Source of the DNA: a virus
IMG/VR virus record: IMGVR_UViG_3300033153_006183
Span: 1 to 39,474 of that record
Direction: 5' to 3' (one strand)
DNA: 39,474 bases
In this document: positions 16,167 through 24,421 of the stretch, one piece after another
Layout: every line of letters starts with the position of its first letter
Numbering within the stretch: position 1 is the first letter of the stretch
Program-made: the position numbers and the translations under genes
The notes under the pieces: model-generated
Databases searched by the model: none
The model's input: only the letters and a program-made list of their open reading frames with translations
What the model was told of the DNA's origin: nothing

Positions 16167-16486
16167 TATATGCCCTTTGTGTAGGTTTTATTATCCCTAT
16201 TATAACTAAAATTTCTCTTTTTGAGATACCGCTCTATGCTTTCAACTGTTGATGAGATTGCTACCTTATTGTTCGTTTCTATTAAAAAATTAATATCTCT
16301 TAATATCTCTTTGCAAAATCGCTTATCTTTTACAGATATGCTATTAATTATGCAAATATCTTTTAGCATATACCAACTTAGTAAAGTATCACCATTATAT
16401 ATTGTGTTGTTTCCAACTCCTAAAGAGTAAAGCCATCCATCTGGTATAGTTTCCCTAAAAAATGGCACTAACTCTTTCTTTGTCAT
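16166..16486 (-). CDS. Hypothetical protein in gp14 position, 106 aa
   Basis: Not firmly recognised. In P22 this slot holds gp14, a head assembly protein. The sequence has an N-terminal IPDGWLYSLGVGN and a C-terminal AISSTVESIERYLKKRNF, followed by a Tyr/Lys ending. The latter resembles the last helix and strand of GNAT acetyltransferases, but the acetyl-CoA loop is absent, so I do not assign that activity. It overlaps the collar-like gene by 4 bases and its stop shares a base with the gp7-like start. Confidence 0.6.
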   Translation of the reverse strand: MTKKELVPFFRETIPDGWLYSLGVGNNTIYNGDTLLSWYMLKDICIINSISVKDKRFCKEILRDINFLIETNNKVAISSTVESIERYLKKRNFSYNRDNKTYTKGI

Positions 16487-17055
16487 GACATTCTCATTAT
16501 GTACGCTAGTGTGTAGTAGGGTGGTCTGTTGTCTCCATCCCCACCCTCTTTACTTGTTGTTAGGTCTTTTTCATCTACTGTGATTGAGTGAGAGTGCGCT
16601 CCACCAGCGGGGACAAGATCGCTTATTGCTGTTCCTGAGCTTCTTGGTGTATATTCTTCACCGCTTCCAAATCTTGCCTTATCATCTAAGATAAGATCGT
16701 GTGTGTGCTCCCCATCTTCTGCACTGCTTGCTGTGTGGTCGTGTGTCGCATCATGAGAGTGTTCGGGCATTGTGGCTTCAAGTGTGCCGCCCTCTTCGCC
16801 TATATTGTCGTAACCTACTCCTAAAATAAACTTATCTACAAGATTCGGGGTATCATTTTCTCCATTACAAAGCTTCCACCCTCTTGGTAAACTCCCTTCT
16901 TCTCCACTATACATAATGATCCCACCTATAGGAACAGAACCATTTAATGTTTCATTTTGAGTGTTTAGTAAAAACCTAATAAACTCTTGGTTAGGGATTC
17001 CTTTATCATCTACGATCTTTGTGTTTACAGGAGGGGGGGATAACTTTCTTGACAT
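16483..17055 (-). CDS. Tail collar-domain protein
   Basis: Residues 40-85 (VPIGGIIMYSGEEGSLPRGWKLCNGENDTPNLVDKFILG) match the phage tail-collar fold seen at the tips of fibres. The C-terminal half is rich in HxH pairs (HSHDATHDHTASS, HTHDL, HSHSIT), which in related fibres bind iron in a trimeric needle-like tip. It ends NRPPYYTLAYIMR, another family signature. It occupies the place of the P22 needle gp26, so it may plug the portal channel or act as a fibre. The start overlaps the gp10-like stop by one base. Confidence 0.8.
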   Translation of the reverse strand: MSRKLSPPPVNTKIVDDKGIPNQEFIRFLLNTQNETLNGSVPIGGIIMYSGEEGSLPRGWKLCNGENDTPNLVDKFILGVGYDNIGEEGGTLEATMPEHSHDATHDHTASSAEDGEHTHDLILDDKARFGSGEEYTPRSSGTAISDLVPAGGAHSHSITVDEKDLTTSKEGGDGDNRPPYYTLAYIMRMS

Positions 17056-18422
17056 TATCCTATTCTCCCCTCTAATCCTATTATTCTAATTGATATGGGG
17101 TCTGTTATAATAATTCGTATCATACAGTCTCTAAACATTCCAAGTCTCAACCATCTGACTCTTTTTAGCCTACGTCCTACCGCGCCTGTGCTTGAATAGT
17201 TATTATTTCCCCAGGTGATGCCCCCATCTTTGGAGGTCTGTAATATCACTTCTGCATTGACTTCTTGTGCTACTTCCATATCGAGTTGAAGCTCTGCAAG
17301 TTTAAACCTGTTTACTCCATCGTTGAAAGGCAAAGAGTCTATTTGTCTGCGTATTGCTGCACCGTCCTCTGTTAAGTGGTCCATACTTAGGCTATAGAAT
17401 TTATCTTCTGCATATCCCACTAAATTATTGCTGTTATGTCTGTTGATTGTGCCTGATATAAACCACCTGTTTGTATCGCAGCTTGTTCTTCTGTGCCATT
17501 GTTTAGTATCTTTATCAAACACTAAAGTATATGTATCGTCTATATGTAGAGCATAAAACCAATGCCCGTTATTATTGAAAGAAAAGGCTGTTAATTTTGT
17601 GTAGTCACAATCCTGTAGTAGTTTTTCAACCGATGGAGTGGAGACGATGGTAGGTTGATAGCCTACAGTCATATAGACTTTAAAATCGTTCCCTACGAAA
17701 AACAAACTTTCTCTGATTTTTGCAATGGTCTTATGATTTGTAAGTCCTATATCTGTAACGGCTCCATTAATTCTAGTAAATGGGTATAGAGGATCTCCAC
17801 TGTCATACCAAATTTCAGTGCTTCTTTCTCCAAATAGCCATAATTGCCGGTTACTTACTGCGATTGCCACTGTGTCATCTGGTGCCGACTCTGCTGTGGC
17901 CCAATCAAGAGGATTAAGTTCTGTACTATAAAGTTTTGATATAAAGAACTGCCCGGTGCCTGTTCGGTTAAAGATAAAGTACCCATCCATATATCCAACT
18001 GTATCAGACGGATACCAACCTTCTTCTACACTCATATCTTTTAACTCTTCTGTTCCTGGAGTGTATGCGTGTCCTTTCCCGCTACCCACTACCACTACAG
18101 ATATTCCATTGTCTGCAAAAGTCACATCACTAGTAAAGTTTACTTTCCCAAGTTCTGTGTATTCTTCTGTTTCATCATTAAACTTATAGAGTCTTTCAGT
18201 TGTTGCTATATATAAATCACCATTAAACTCATAAATACCAAGGATCTCGAACTCTACAGAACTTATGATTTCGGCTCCCTCGGTATTAACAAGTATGTGA
18301 TTAGACTTACTTCCTGCCTCTTCCATGTGAACATACATATTGACAAGTTCTGCACTATTATTTTTCCCTGAGTACCCTTTTGAGTACCCTATAGCGAATG
18401 GGATTTGTTTAAGATTATTCAT
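17055..18422 (-). CDS. P22 gp10-like packaged-DNA stabilisation protein
   Basis: Hexameric tail hub that closes the portal after packaging. The start (LKQIPFAIGYSKGYSGKNNSAELVNMYVHMEE) and the repeated beta-rich middle with WLFGERSTEIWYDSGD and FPFTRINGA-like text are typical of gp10. Length 455 is close to the 472 of P22. It is adjacent to the gp4-like gene with a one-base overlap, the same order as in P22. It would contact gp4, the tailspike and the needle-position protein. Confidence 0.92.
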   Translation of the reverse strand: MNNLKQIPFAIGYSKGYSGKNNSAELVNMYVHMEEAGSKSNHILVNTEGAEIISSVEFEILGIYEFNGDLYIATTERLYKFNDETEEYTELGKVNFTSDVTFADNGISVVVVGSGKGHAYTPGTEELKDMSVEEGWYPSDTVGYMDGYFIFNRTGTGQFFISKLYSTELNPLDWATAESAPDDTVAIAVSNRQLWLFGERSTEIWYDSGDPLYPFTRINGAVTDIGLTNHKTIAKIRESLFFVGNDFKVYMTVGYQPTIVSTPSVEKLLQDCDYTKLTAFSFNNNGHWFYALHIDDTYTLVFDKDTKQWHRRTSCDTNRWFISGTINRHNSNNLVGYAEDKFYSLSMDHLTEDGAAIRRQIDSLPFNDGVNRFKLAELQLDMEVAQEVNAEVILQTSKDGGITWGNNNYSSTGAVGRRLKRVRWLRLGMFRDCMIRIIITDPISIRIIGLEGRIG

Positions 18423-19165
18423 TAGCGTCTCGCTCTACTTGGAAGCCCTTTATCTATTCCTAGCGTTTGAGGTTGATAGTTCTTAGTCTTTACGTTGTCT
18501 TCTGCCTCTGTTGCTCTTGCTACGAGAGATTGAGAGGGTTCAATACTATATGAACTACAAAGCTCTATTGCTAGTCGTAGCATAAGCATCTTTTCAAAAC
18601 CAAAGTTCCAATTAACATCATCCGTAGGGAGAAAGTCATTTCCTGTTGAGTTTTTACCCGTATATGGAAGTTTAGCGATGATGTGGAATTCTAGATCATC
18701 TGTTGGTGTTGCATCGAAGTATATCTTTATATTGTTGTCGTCTGTCTGTTGGATATAGTGTCTTGACGGGGTTCCATCTGCTATCTTGTACCCTATATTA
18801 CTCCACTGGTTATGTGTCATAGGTTTTGAGTGATAATCTGCATCAGCCTGTCTCCAAAATAAACCCTCAATATCTACCGGGGATTCACTGTTGATCTCTT
18901 TACAGTGACCTATCGTTACTGTGTTGTTCCATTTTCTTGCAATAAGATCACTTGGGTCTGCTGTTTCACACTCATTATTCACTGTAGGCATTTGGTACAC
19001 TATATCTGCAAGATATGTAATAAGTAGATTTTGTGTGTTGTATGAGTCAACGATACGATTAAGCGTTCTGAGTCCGAACTCATGTTCTTTGGGTGCGGCT
19101 TCTTCTTCTGGGTTCTTTACTCCTATCTCTGTAAGCGCATCGTCTATAGTATTTGTGATTAACAT
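18422..19165 (-). CDS. P22 gp4-like head-completion (tail accessory) protein
   Basis: An adaptor that binds the portal ring. The N-terminus (DDALTEIGVKNPEEEAAPKEHEFGLRTLNRIVDSYNTQNL) is typical of gp4-like tail accessory factors. The protein is longer than P22 gp4 (247 against 166), with an added beta-rich part in the middle. In P22, gp4 also has a peptidoglycan-degrading activity; I cannot confirm that here. It follows the lipoprotein and precedes gp10. Confidence 0.88.
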   Translation of the reverse strand: MLITNTIDDALTEIGVKNPEEEAAPKEHEFGLRTLNRIVDSYNTQNLLITYLADIVYQMPTVNNECETADPSDLIARKWNNTVTIGHCKEINSESPVDIEGLFWRQADADYHSKPMTHNQWSNIGYKIADGTPSRHYIQQTDDNNIKIYFDATPTDDLEFHIIAKLPYTGKNSTGNDFLPTDDVNWNFGFEKMLMLRLAIELCSSYSIEPSQSLVARATEAEDNVKTKNYQPQTLGIDKGLPSRARR

Positions 19166-19179
19166 ATAACACTCCTTTT

Positions 19180-19476
19180 TTAATTTGTCACATTCACATC
19201 ATGCGAGTCTGTATTGTTTACATCAGTATTGGAATTATCGCTGTTATCAGTAGTTTCATCGCCGTTATGAGCTACACAACCTGTACTCTTATTGCAATCT
19301 ATGATGATAACCGTTCCGTCACCATAGTCGATGTAAGTTCCACCTGTTATGATAATAGCATCACCCCCTATACCGCCTTCGGGAACTATCTCTTCTCCCG
19401 CTTCATATATCTTAGTTGTCGACCCGCAACCACTCACTAACAGAGCAAATATCACCAAACCTATTATCTTTTTCAT
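19180..19476 (-). CDS. Phage-encoded lipoprotein, 98 aa
   Basis: A signal peptide with lipobox LVSG-Cys17 (after MKKIIGLVIFAL) shows an acylated, envelope-anchored lipoprotein. The middle is Gly/Ile-rich (GGIGGDAIIITGGTYIDYGDG), and the C-terminal third is made of Asp, Asn and Thr. It is not the Rz1, which lies upstream. Such stand-alone phage lipoproteins sometimes block receptors against superinfection; that is inference. The 51-base gap to the endolysin holds a perfect 14-bp palindrome at 19503-19516. Confidence 0.75.
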   Translation of the reverse strand: MKKIIGLVIFALLVSGCGSTTKIYEAGEEIVPEGGIGGDAIIITGGTYIDYGDGTVIIIDCNKSTGCVAHNGDETTDNSDNSNTDVNNTDSHDVNVTN

Positions 19477-19527
19477 TATAAATCCTTTAAAAATTCTGTG
19501 TAAGCTCTTATAAGAGCCTCTCTATGT

Positions 19528-19878
19528 TTACCATCTAGCCTTCTTACTTCTTATATCAATATGTGTGAAATAGGAGTATCTGCCAATTCCATACTGTCTC
19601 TGATATCTTTTTAACAAGTACTTTTGAACCTCATTCGGCGATACACCTGAAATTATGATATCTGCGGCAATGCCTTTTCTATGCTTACTTCTTTTTGCCC
19701 CACCTACGGCATTATTATGATGATCACATCTGTACCCACTCATGATAGTTACAGGTCTTCCGAAGTGTGACCTTGTTTCTTCTAACACCGATAGTAACTC
19801 TTGTGGAGGTGGGACTAATTCACACTTTCCGCAATGGCACTCAAATTCATAACTACTGAAATGTTCACTTAGTTTCAT
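19528..19878 (-). CDS. Endolysin, M15-family peptidase
   Basis: A zinc peptidase that cuts peptidoglycan cross-links for lysis. The sequence contains SGYRCDHHNNAVGG, SKHRKGIAADI (zinc His and Asp) and the final zinc ligand THIDIR, the complete M15A motif set. At 116 residues it is a minimal single-domain enzyme with no signal peptide, so it needs the holin for export. The first residues (KLSEHFSSYEFECHCGKC) are also typical of the family. It overlaps the Rz1-like gene by 4 bases. Confidence 0.92.
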   Translation of the reverse strand: MKLSEHFSSYEFECHCGKCELVPPPQELLSVLEETRSHFGRPVTIMSGYRCDHHNNAVGGAKRSKHRKGIAADIIISGVSPNEVQKYLLKRYQRQYGIGRYSYFTHIDIRSKKARW

Positions 19879-20153
19879 TCAAATTCCTTGTTCACTCTTT
19901 TATTGATAACAGCATAATTACTGCAGACTCTTCTAAGCTTCTTATTGTTAGAAACCAACTCTAATAAGTCTGTGTTTTCTATTATACTATTATATTCAGT
20001 ATGTTTGACTACTGCAAAGTTGTTAGATAATGGAGTCTTATAGGTAGGTAGCTTAGGATAATTCTGAATACACGGTACAGGGTTACAGTCAGGTATCTTC
20101 TGGCTACAACCATTAAGTAGATAAATTGTCAAGATTAATAATAACAGTTTCAT
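19875..20153 (-). CDS. Outer-membrane spanin (Rz1-like lipoprotein)
   Basis: Residues 1-16 form a signal peptide with lipobox LLNG-Cys16. A Pro-rich stretch follows (PVPCIQNYPKLPTYKTPL), typical of Rz1. At 92 residues it is larger than lambda Rz1 and carries an extra C-terminal basic helix. It overlaps the inner-membrane spanin gene by 41 bases in another frame, the usual overlap architecture. The pair would fuse inner and outer membranes in the last lysis step, supporting a Gram-negative host. Confidence 0.8.
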   Translation of the reverse strand: MKLLLLILTIYLLNGCSQKIPDCNPVPCIQNYPKLPTYKTPLSNNFAVVKHTEYNSIIENTDLLELVSNNKKLRRVCSNYAVINKRVNKEFE

Positions 20154-20373
20154 TAACTTCTCCTACACCTTCTATAAAGCCATCTAAGGCTTGTTTGGAT
20201 AGATTGGCTTCACATATATTGAGATGATCGCCAACAGTCTTTAAATTAGCCTTTAGGATTACTATTGTTCTTTGAGGTAGTAGAATATGCTTATCATATA
20301 AATGAGTACCCACATACCATGCCGATAAAAATATAGCAATAGTGATTCCTCCATATAGATAAACCCTAAACAT
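20113..20373 (-). CDS. Inner-membrane spanin (Rz-like)
   Basis: One N-terminal transmembrane segment (about residues 6-24, YGGITIAIFLSAWYVGTHLY) is followed by a periplasmic helical domain, the layout of an i-spanin. At 86 residues it is shorter than lambda Rz (153). Its 3' end contains the start of the Rz1-like gene. It sits immediately after the holin-like gene. Assignment rests on topology and overlap, as sequence similarity in spanins is low. Confidence 0.75.
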   Translation of the reverse strand: MFRVYLYGGITIAIFLSAWYVGTHLYDKHILLPQRTIVILKANLKTVGDHLNICEANLSKQALDGFIEGVGEVNETVIINLDNLST

Positions 20374-20567
20374 TACTTAGCAACCAAAGGTTTTGTAGTC
20401 AACACTCTAAGCCATGCAAACACAAGACTTAACCCCATTAAAATATATCCATAAGCGTCCTTAGATATCGACTCTTGAATCACTGGCATAGTTGTTATCG
20501 CTGTGCCAACCATAGCTGTAATACCTGCCGTCCACATTGTGCGAGACTTTAAACTTCCTTGTATCAT
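20373..20567 (-). CDS. Holin-like protein, 64 aa
   Basis: A small protein with two hydrophobic segments (about 12-28 and 40-56) separated by a short polar turn, and charged ends. This is the class II holin shape. It would make the membrane lesions that release the endolysin. It is flanked by the spanin pair and a membrane-anchored coiled-coil protein. Good AGGATAGGT ribosome-binding site. No sequence-level family is recognised with certainty. Confidence 0.65.
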   Translation of the reverse strand: MIQGSLKSRTMWTAGITAMVGTAITTMPVIQESISKDAYGYILMGLSLVFAWLRVLTTKPLVAK

Positions 20568-20945
20568 CTACCTATCCTTTCCATTCGTATGTCCAAAGAG
20601 TAAGAGGTGATTCTTACACTCTATGCTCGAAGCATTAAGCACAACACAATCATCTTCTAACTCTGCTATTCTATACTTGTGTGTTACAAGTGCTTCTGTA
20701 ATCCTAGAGAGGTTTTCTGCATGATACTTAGTATAGGCTTTAAGTGCATGGTTAGTCTCTTCTGCTGTCTTTGTAAGCTTAGTTAGTGCTTTGTTAAGAT
20801 GAGCTACTTCTGTTTTAAAGGTAGCTTCCAACTGAGGCACTTGTGAAGCTTTCTCACCAATCCAGTATACCATAGCTAAAAATATAGGTGCAAATATAAT
20901 AGTTATAATAGCACCTGCTCCAAAACTTCTAGTTGTATTGCTCAT
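20568..20945 (-). CDS. Membrane-anchored coiled-coil protein in lysis cassette, 125 aa
   Basis: One N-terminal transmembrane segment (about 9-29, GAGAIITIIFAPIFLAMVYWIG) is followed by a long Ala/Thr/Lys-rich coiled coil (30-100) and a Cys-containing C-terminus. AGGAGG sits 5 bases before the start. It could be an antiholin, a second spanin-like subunit or a pinholin partner; none can be shown. Its place between VanZ-like and holin genes supports a lysis or envelope role. Confidence 0.6.
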   Translation of the reverse strand: MSNTTRSFGAGAIITIIFAPIFLAMVYWIGEKASQVPQLEATFKTEVAHLNKALTKLTKTAEETNHALKAYTKYHAENLSRITEALVTHKYRIAELEDDCVVLNASSIECKNHLLLFGHTNGKDR

Positions 20946-20946
20946 T

Positions 20947-21282
20947 TCAACCTCCTAACGGAACATATAAAAGTATTCCACCCACAAAGAAGTAGTATAG
21001 AAGACCAAAGAATAATCCACCTAATAGATCAGCTAATACATCCCACTTGTCTAATATAGATTTACCTTTAAGTTGCCACCACATTTCCCAAATAATACCC
21101 AAGAAAGTTGAGAACATGGCAATATTTACTACACTTGTTCTAGGAAACCAACCTAAGAAGGGTTCCATTAAAGAGAGTAGCCCGAGTAATCCAAATCCTA
21201 TAAAGTGAAGTATTTTATCTCCATACTTTATAGATAGTATCGGACTAAAGAAGTCTGCTAAAAAATCATATATACTTATCAT
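20947..21282 (-). CDS. VanZ-like membrane protein, 111 aa
   Basis: Three or four transmembrane segments with the VanZ-family pattern GDKILHFIGFGLLGLLSL, a central IIWEMWW and a KWDVLADLLGG motif. VanZ-type proteins are small integral membrane proteins of unclear biochemistry. In a phage lysis cassette it may modulate holin action or protect the envelope. It overlaps the structural gene upstream by 4 bases. Confidence 0.65.
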   Translation of the reverse strand: MISIYDFLADFFSPILSIKYGDKILHFIGFGLLGLLSLMEPFLGWFPRTSVVNIAMFSTFLGIIWEMWWQLKGKSILDKWDVLADLLGGLFFGLLYYFFVGGILLYVPLGG

Positions 21283-21914
21283 GTTACAACCTTGTCATAT
21301 TCATCATCTGAACCTATCATGTCAAAAAGAAAGTGTCCGTCCATAAACGATACTCTAATATCTCCTGATACTGCGTCTGTTCTAGCAAATTTAATCTCTA
21401 TATTAGAGCTTATCATTACAGAACTTAAGTCAATTTCACACATAAGTATAATTTGATTAAGGCTTGTATGCCCATCAAAAGTAAATACATTATCAGTTAA
21501 CACACTGAATGTTTCTTCTGAACTCCAAGATGTAGTTTTCTCTTCGCCATTGCCTTGAATGCGATATTTCATACCAAACTGAATATCATCTGTAGCACTC
21601 ACCTGGTCAATATGAACGTGAAAGTGTGCTGAACTAGCCACGGCTACTGCATGTTTCTTTTGAACAATCATTGTGATACATTTATCATCATCATCCACAT
21701 CTCCACTAGGTGACATATCCACTCCACCTTCTGTAAAGTTTTGTGCTACTAAAGTATTATTAGATGTAAGATTAGCATTAGTAAGATCACCTGTATGGTC
21801 ATCCCATACTCGTGCATTACCTTCCATAATCATCACACCTCTGTCTGTGAACTTAGTTCTGTCTGAACCTGACCCAAAACCCACATCTCTTACATATTCA
21901 TTAATTCCGCCCAT
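21279..21914 (-). CDS. Probable virion structural protein, 211 aa
   Basis: No family is assigned. The sequence is beta-rich, has an Asp-rich segment (SGDVDDDDKC near residue 70) and an HFHVHID motif near residue 97. It lies between the LamG-type protein and the VanZ-like gene, with AAGGA 7 bases ahead of its ATG. Position and composition suggest a decoration or fibre component of the particle. Confidence 0.55.
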   Translation of the reverse strand: MGGINEYVRDVGFGSGSDRTKFTDRGVMIMEGNARVWDDHTGDLTNANLTSNNTLVAQNFTEGGVDMSPSGDVDDDDKCITMIVQKKHAVAVASSAHFHVHIDQVSATDDIQFGMKYRIQGNGEEKTTSWSSEETFSVLTDNVFTFDGHTSLNQIILMCEIDLSSVMISSNIEIKFARTDAVSGDIRVSFMDGHFLFDMIGSDDEYDKVVT

Positions 21915-21924
21915 TTCTTATCCT

Positions 21925-23532
21925 TTAGTCTTCATAGAGGTAAACTCCATTTTCATCGGTTAGGTAATCAGTACCACCTTCGGTTTCTGTTAATACATCT
22001 TCATTTCTTAGTAGCATGGCATTATGTTCCTCTAATACTTCACTTGCTGTCATGTATCGCGTGTATACTTTAAAGTCTGCCTTTTCTCTCTCGATTGTGT
22101 CGTGATCTCCGATACACGCCTCGTCGTCTAGTATCATATAGGTATCGGGGTCGGGTCTTGCTGGAGTTGCTTGAACTACAACATCTATATAATATTCCTC
22201 GTCACTTGTTTCATCATCCCAAGTATGACAACGTACAAACTTTATTCCTCCGATTAAGACTGGTTCAAATATAGTCATAGCAGGTAAGTTAGGCTTTAAC
22301 CCTGTTCTACCTTCTGCACCACTACTGTTTTTAAAGTCTATACTGTTGGGGTCTGTAAGTCCAGTAGGTCTACCTGTAGCATCTTGTGTGAGCAATAAGT
22401 TAGACATGCCATGGTCTGTATTTTTGAAGAATTCTCTACAGTTGTCTGTGTAGCCATCTATCATAATGATATCGCTTATACTCGCATTGTATATCTCTGA
22501 CACATCATTAGTAGTAAGTTCCCTATTATTATATACTCTCATTGTAGATAGCTGTCCCGCACTATAAAATCCGTTACCTGCTAATAAGTTTCCACCATAT
22601 TTAAACTCCCCTAATGCAAACGATATAGATGTACCTGTACCGCTAATATAGGTCATAACAACTTTAATATTATTATTAATATAAACATCAAAATCATCAA
22701 AGCCTCTATATATTATACTTATATTATTCTTTGCTGTGACATCAATCGCAGGCGAAGTATAATTTTTTCTATGCTCAGACCCTGTACCCTCTCCAGAACC
22801 TTGAAAAATTTCAAGTTTGTTATCTGTTGAGAAAGCAATAGAAAGACCATAATAATTTGTAGCTCCATTTGTATCAATCAAGTAACTGCGTGATGCTGGA
22901 TTTGAAGGATATCCTTTTGTCCAAAAAGATATAGAGGGGGAAATTGTAATCATTGAAGACACTAATCTTGCTTTACTTGTAGTACCATTAAAGATGGCAT
23001 AACCATCAGAGTGTACTATATCTGTTCCAGTAGCATCATAATTAGTAGTTAAATCTTTTGTATTCTCCGCTAAGGGATAAAAAGCAGTGTGTCCAGTAAC
23101 ATTACAAGGAATTGAAGTTATCACATCAATGAGTCCAAGATTATTCCCATAATCATTACAAGGATACCAATGTATCATATTAGCTTTACTAAAACTATAC
23201 GTTCCTATAGTCGTTTCTTCAAACCACATACGAGCTAAGTCTTCAGGATACTGAGTAAGTGAGTCTAAATCGTCTTGATCTGGTTCACTGTCCAATGATG
23301 CTGAATTAGAGAAGGAGGTTGTTTGTGTGTGGGTTGTGCCTGACGTGGCTACTTTGATGAATACTCTAGTGTTAGGATTATATTGAACTATAAAGCCACC
23401 TGCGGAGGAGCTTAACTCAACACTTTGCCCACTATCTCCATCTTCATTAAGAGCTACATGATTACCACCAAAACACTCTACATCAAACGAAGGACTAACG
23501 ATACCTTTATTTACTATTACTCTATTGTTCAT
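21925..23532 (-). CDS. LamG/concanavalin-like structural protein, 535 aa
   Basis: Residues about 180-350 resemble a LamG-like jelly roll. Signs are ISPSISFWTKGYP, then NNISIIYRGFDDFDVYINN, then LSTMRVYNNRELTTNDVSEIYN, which is the classic end of this fold. The N-terminal 90 residues look like a short beta domain (particle-binding?) and the C-terminal 100 are acidic. Such domains on phage particles bind carbohydrate. It lies downstream of the coat and small head genes, away from the tailspike, so it may be a capsid decoration that binds surfaces. Confidence 0.65.
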   Translation of the reverse strand: MNNRVIVNKGIVSPSFDVECFGGNHVALNEDGDSGQSVELSSSAGGFIVQYNPNTRVFIKVATSGTTHTQTTSFSNSASLDSEPDQDDLDSLTQYPEDLARMWFEETTIGTYSFSKANMIHWYPCNDYGNNLGLIDVITSIPCNVTGHTAFYPLAENTKDLTTNYDATGTDIVHSDGYAIFNGTTSKARLVSSMITISPSISFWTKGYPSNPASRSYLIDTNGATNYYGLSIAFSTDNKLEIFQGSGEGTGSEHRKNYTSPAIDVTAKNNISIIYRGFDDFDVYINNNIKVVMTYISGTGTSISFALGEFKYGGNLLAGNGFYSAGQLSTMRVYNNRELTTNDVSEIYNASISDIIMIDGYTDNCREFFKNTDHGMSNLLLTQDATGRPTGLTDPNSIDFKNSSGAEGRTGLKPNLPAMTIFEPVLIGGIKFVRCHTWDDETSDEEYYIDVVVQATPARPDPDTYMILDDEACIGDHDTIEREKADFKVYTRYMTASEVLEEHNAMLLRNEDVLTETEGGTDYLTDENGVYLYED

Positions 23533-23738
23533 TTAGGCTCCTTCACTTTCTTGGGCTTCTTGACCTTTTTATTTTTGTCACTGAATAAAGTCATTTTCTT
23601 AAGTACCTTATTGCGTTCCTTCTTAATTTTAGCATCGTTCCAAGAAGGGTGTTCAGCTCTTATCCCATCAGACACTTCTTGCATCAAGCCTGCGTTGCTT
23701 AAAGCAAATCCTAAAGCTATTAAGTTTTTACCTATCAT
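23529..23738 (-). CDS. Small basic head-region protein, 69 aa
   Basis: Function unknown. The N-terminus is hydrophobic (MIGKNLIALGFALSNAG) and the C-terminus is a Lys-rich repeat-like tail (KKVKKPKKVKEPK), possibly for nucleic-acid or capsid contacts. The start at 23738 is chosen because GGAGG lies 7 bases upstream and it forms an ATGA overlap with the previous stop. A longer form from 23771 would start without a ribosome-binding site. Confidence 0.6.
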   Translation of the reverse strand: MIGKNLIALGFALSNAGLMQEVSDGIRAEHPSWNDAKIKKERNKVLKKMTLFSDKNKKVKKPKKVKEPK

Positions 23739-24175
23739 GCTTGTACCTCCATAGTAGAGAAACCAAACCAAACCAAAACATCAGGTATGGCTATAGCCGA
23801 AAAACATACATTGTTGCCTACTTCTGTTTGTAATGCTGTAGCTAGTGAAAGATTAGTACCATCATAGTTCTCGTTAGTACTGTTCCAATTCAGCTGAAGG
23901 TTGTCACTACTGTATGCAAAAATAAGCTTTCTTACTGGTATAGTCTCTGCTTCATCTTGATACAGTTGTTCATCTCCTGCTACACCAAATCCCATAACAA
24001 ATGCACCCGTAGTTACATTAATAGTGAGAGGGTTAATTAAAGTACCGTCAGAGGTTGTATCTGGAAGGAGTGTACCATGTAGTGAGTCGCCTGTTTGCTC
24101 TAAGGGGGAGAAGCAGTTAGTGTCATTGTCCTCTGCTGTACCACCATGAAACCCAAAATTAAGCCCATATCGCAT
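23735..24175 (-). CDS. Hypothetical structural-region protein, 146 aa
   Basis: Not recognised. Beta-rich, acidic, with many Asn, Thr and Gly, like small phage decoration or fibre proteins. ATG 24175 is preferred over TTG 24181 because AAGGA lies 6 bases ahead of it. It overlaps the next gene by 4 bases and lies in the cluster of small genes after the coat protein. Confidence 0.6.
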   Translation of the reverse strand: MRYGLNFGFHGGTAEDNDTNCFSPLEQTGDSLHGTLLPDTTSDGTLINPLTINVTTGAFVMGFGVAGDEQLYQDEAETIPVRKLIFAYSSDNLQLNWNSTNENYDGTNLSLATALQTEVGNNVCFSAIAIPDVLVWFGFSTMEVQA

Positions 24176-24184
24176 AAACAATCC

Positions 24185-24421
24185 TTACATATTTGATAGG
24201 TGGAATTTACCTGAATCTACTTCAACGGTTTCCCATCGTCCACATAAATCATCGCCTGCTACCATTTCGAAAGTAGTAGTGTTCCCTGATTTCCAAGTCA
24301 CGATAATGTCACCATCTGTAACACAGTGAGCTACAATAGCTTCGTATGTTCCACTCTCTAGGTTGCAAAGCCCCTCTATTGCTTCAAAGCATTGTATTGT
24401 ATCGCCTGCGCCTGAATTCAT
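24185..24421 (-). CDS. Small beta-rich head-region protein, 78 aa
   Basis: No named family. The pattern DGDIIVTWKSGNTTTFEMVAGDDLCGRWETVEVDSGKF resembles small phage proteins with a two-sheet fold found near coat genes. Three of its four Cys lie in the N-terminal part (C11, C19, C33). The start overlaps the previous stop (24418-24421). Confidence 0.6.
   Translation of the reverse strand: MNSGAGDTIQCFEAIEGLCNLESGTYEAIVAHCVTDGDIIVTWKSGNTTTFEMVAGDDLCGRWETVEVDSGKFHLSNM

Noticed and set aside
16166-16486. GNAT acetyltransferase
   Set aside because: Only the last helix and strand look similar; the acetyl-CoA binding loop is missing.
19498-19511. 14-bp match (TGTAAGCTCTTATA) to 37370-37383
   Set aside because: A few 14-base matches are expected by chance in a sequence this long, and the contexts differ.
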